From the NCBI RefSeq assembly GCF_900167185.1, contig NZ_FUWM01000005.1, positions 1-64,000 of the forward strand: 64,000 nucleotides of DNA, read 5' to 3'. Position numbers and translations under genes: made by a program. The notes below the pieces were generated by a model. That model was not told the origin of the DNA and did not search any database. It saw only the letters and a program-made list of their open reading frames with translations. The stretch is from Selenihalanaerobacter shriftii. Its GTDB lineage: Bacteria > Bacillota > Halanaerobiia > Halobacteroidales > Acetohalobiaceae. How positions within the stretch are numbered: the first letter of the stretch is position 1; each line of letters starts with the position of its first letter. This document shows, one piece after another, positions 62,918 to 64,000 of the stretch.

Positions 62918-64000
62918 ATGAAAGTGAAAGTTACAGAAACTATTTTACGTGATGGACAACAGTCATTATTAGCTACTAGAATGACAACAGAGGATATGTT
63001 ACCAGCTTTAGAAAAAATGGATCAACTAGGCTATCATTCATTAGAGGTATGGGGAGGAGCTACTTTTGATAGTTGTCTTCGCTATTTAGATGAAGACCCT
63101 TGGATTAGATTAAAAAAGATAAAATTAAGAGTAAAAAATACTCCTTTACAGATGTTATTGAGGGGACAGAATATTTTAGGGTATAAACATTATTCAGATG
63201 ATATTTTAGAAAAATTTATTGAAAAATCAATAATAAATGGAATAGATATTATTAGAATTTTTGATGCATTAAATGATGTTAGAAATATGAAAAAAGCAAT
63301 AGAATATACTAAAAAATATGGTGGACATGCGCAAGGTACGATAGTATATACTACTAGTCCAATTCATGATGTTGATTATTATGTTAATACAGCTAAATTA
63401 TTAAAGGACATAGGAATAGATTCTTTATGTATAAAAGATATGGCTGGATTATTAACTCCTTATAAATCTTATGAACTTGTTAAAAAAATAAAGCAGGAGA
63501 CAGATTTAATAATTCAATTACACAGCCATGATACAAGCGGGATGGCTGCCATGACTTATTTAAAAGGAGTTGAAGCAGGAGTTGATATTATAGACACCGC
63601 TATTTCTGCTCTAAGTTCTGGAACTTCTCAGCCGGCTACTGAAACAATGGTAGCAGTTTTAGATGATACAAAGAAGAATATAGACCTTGATTTGAAAGAG
63701 CTGGAGGAATTAGGAGGTTATTTTAGAGAAATCAGAAATAAATATGATAAATATGCTGATTCTTTTGATGTAGACCCTCGAGTTTTAACTAGTCAAATTC
63801 CGGGAGGAATGTTATCTAATTTAAGAAATCAATTAAAGGAACAGAATATGTTAAATAGATATGATGAAGTGCTAAAAGAAGTACCTAAAGTAAGAAAAGA
63901 AATGGGATATCCCCCTTTAGTTACACCTACTAGTCAAATTATTGGTACGCAAGCTGTATTTAATGTTGTAACTGGTGAAAGATATAGCTTAGTCTCTAAA
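62918..64000 (+). CDS. oadA: oxaloacetate decarboxylase alpha subunit / 5S carboxyltransferase (partial)
   Basis: Open frame running off the window end. It begins KVTETILRDGQQSLLATRM and shows EVWGGATFDSCLRYL, LRGQNILGYKHY, KDMAGLL, LHSHDTSGMA and SGTSQPATETMVA, the conserved motifs of the pyruvate/oxaloacetate carboxyltransferase barrel. This points to oxaloacetate, not methylmalonyl-CoA, as substrate. Start may be ATG 62915 or 62918, or GTG 62924, which is best spaced from the G-rich ribosome binding site. About 361 residues are visible; the C-terminus is missing. Confidence 0.93.
   Translation, partial: MKVKVTETILRDGQQSLLATRMTTEDMLPALEKMDQLGYHSLEVWGGATFDSCLRYLDEDPWIRLKKIKLRVKNTPLQMLLRGQNILGYKHYSDDILEKFIEKSIINGIDIIRIFDALNDVRNMKKAIEYTKKYGGHAQGTIVYTTSPIHDVDYYVNTAKLLKDIGIDSLCIKDMAGLLTPYKSYELVKKIKQETDLIIQLHSHDTSGMAAMTYLKGVEAGVDIIDTAISALSSGTSQPATETMVAVLDDTKKNIDLDLKELEELGGYFREIRNKYDKYADSFDVDPRVLTSQIPGGMLSNLRNQLKEQNMLNRYDEVLKEVPKVRKEMGYPPLVTPTSQIIGTQAVFNVVTGERYSLVSK

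Overview
This is a low-GC, gene-dense chromosomal window in which every protein gene but one small gene lies on the + strand. It combines endospore markers (spoIIGA and sigE directly after ftsZ, a SpoVD-like PBP with PASTA domains) with an outer-membrane energy-coupled transport system (TonB-dependent receptor, TonB, ExbB, ExbD). A sporulation-type Firmicute that also has an outer membrane, malic enzyme, a Na+-pumping decarboxylase and meso-DAP-type MurE points to the Halanaerobiales (Halobacteroidaceae-like). The taxon is inferred from gene content; no database was searched.

Layout. 1-2050: 3' end of a 23S rRNA, two strong internal promoters, 5S rRNA and twelve tRNA genes ending in a terminator. 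2217-7290: OmpR-type two-component system, a secreted TPR protein, a stand-alone SIR2-like protein and a split LysO-type lysine exporter. 7314-7436: a 40-residue peptide gene on the - strand with a near-perfect ribosome binding site. 7772-27589: a complete division and cell wall (dcw) cluster, mraZ to ftsZ, headed by 10-bp-spaced MraZ-box-like repeats. 27590-29810: spoIIGA, sigE and a small unrecognised gene, with a Spo0A-box-like site upstream. 29892-36448: a cobalamin riboswitch with terminator controlling two thiC-like genes (anaerobic benzimidazole synthesis, bzaA and bzaB), cobT, an ECF S-component (cblT-like), an alpha-ribazole-kinase-like gene (cblS-like) and a TIM-barrel gene. 36520-37950: fetAB-like iron exporter. 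38066-41573: an AhpD-like protein and a NikKMLQ-type nickel transporter that lacks its ATPase gene. 41678-49264: a second cobalamin riboswitch, then btuF, btuC, a btuD with an extra C-terminal domain, a btuB-like receptor, tonB, exbB and exbD. 49265-49957: a frameshifted gene remnant and a third cobalamin riboswitch with no gene behind it. 50104-50884: a short flavin-reductase-like gene and a TrmO/TsaA gene. 51113-64000: a DcuS/DcuR-type sensor pair and a dicarboxylate catabolic island.

How the parts fit. The middle of the window is corrinoid physiology: uptake across two membranes, lower-ligand synthesis and attachment, alpha-ribazole salvage, and three cobalamin riboswitches in 20 kb. The right end reads as one pathway for a C4-type acid: sensor pair, malic enzyme, an aconitase-family hydratase (large and small subunits) whose specificity loop is neither that of isopropylmalate isomerase nor homoaconitase, a TctABC importer, a LarA-family nickel-pincer racemase with all catalytic residues, and a Na+-translocating oxaloacetate-type decarboxylase. 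My best reading is uptake of maleate, D-malate or a related acid, hydration, racemisation to L-malate, and conversion to pyruvate with Na+ export. The nickel importer could serve the LarA-type enzyme.

Three intergenic regions (before the AhpD-like gene, the nickel operon and the flavin reductase gene) share one promoter-operator module, which suggests a small metal-responsive regulon.
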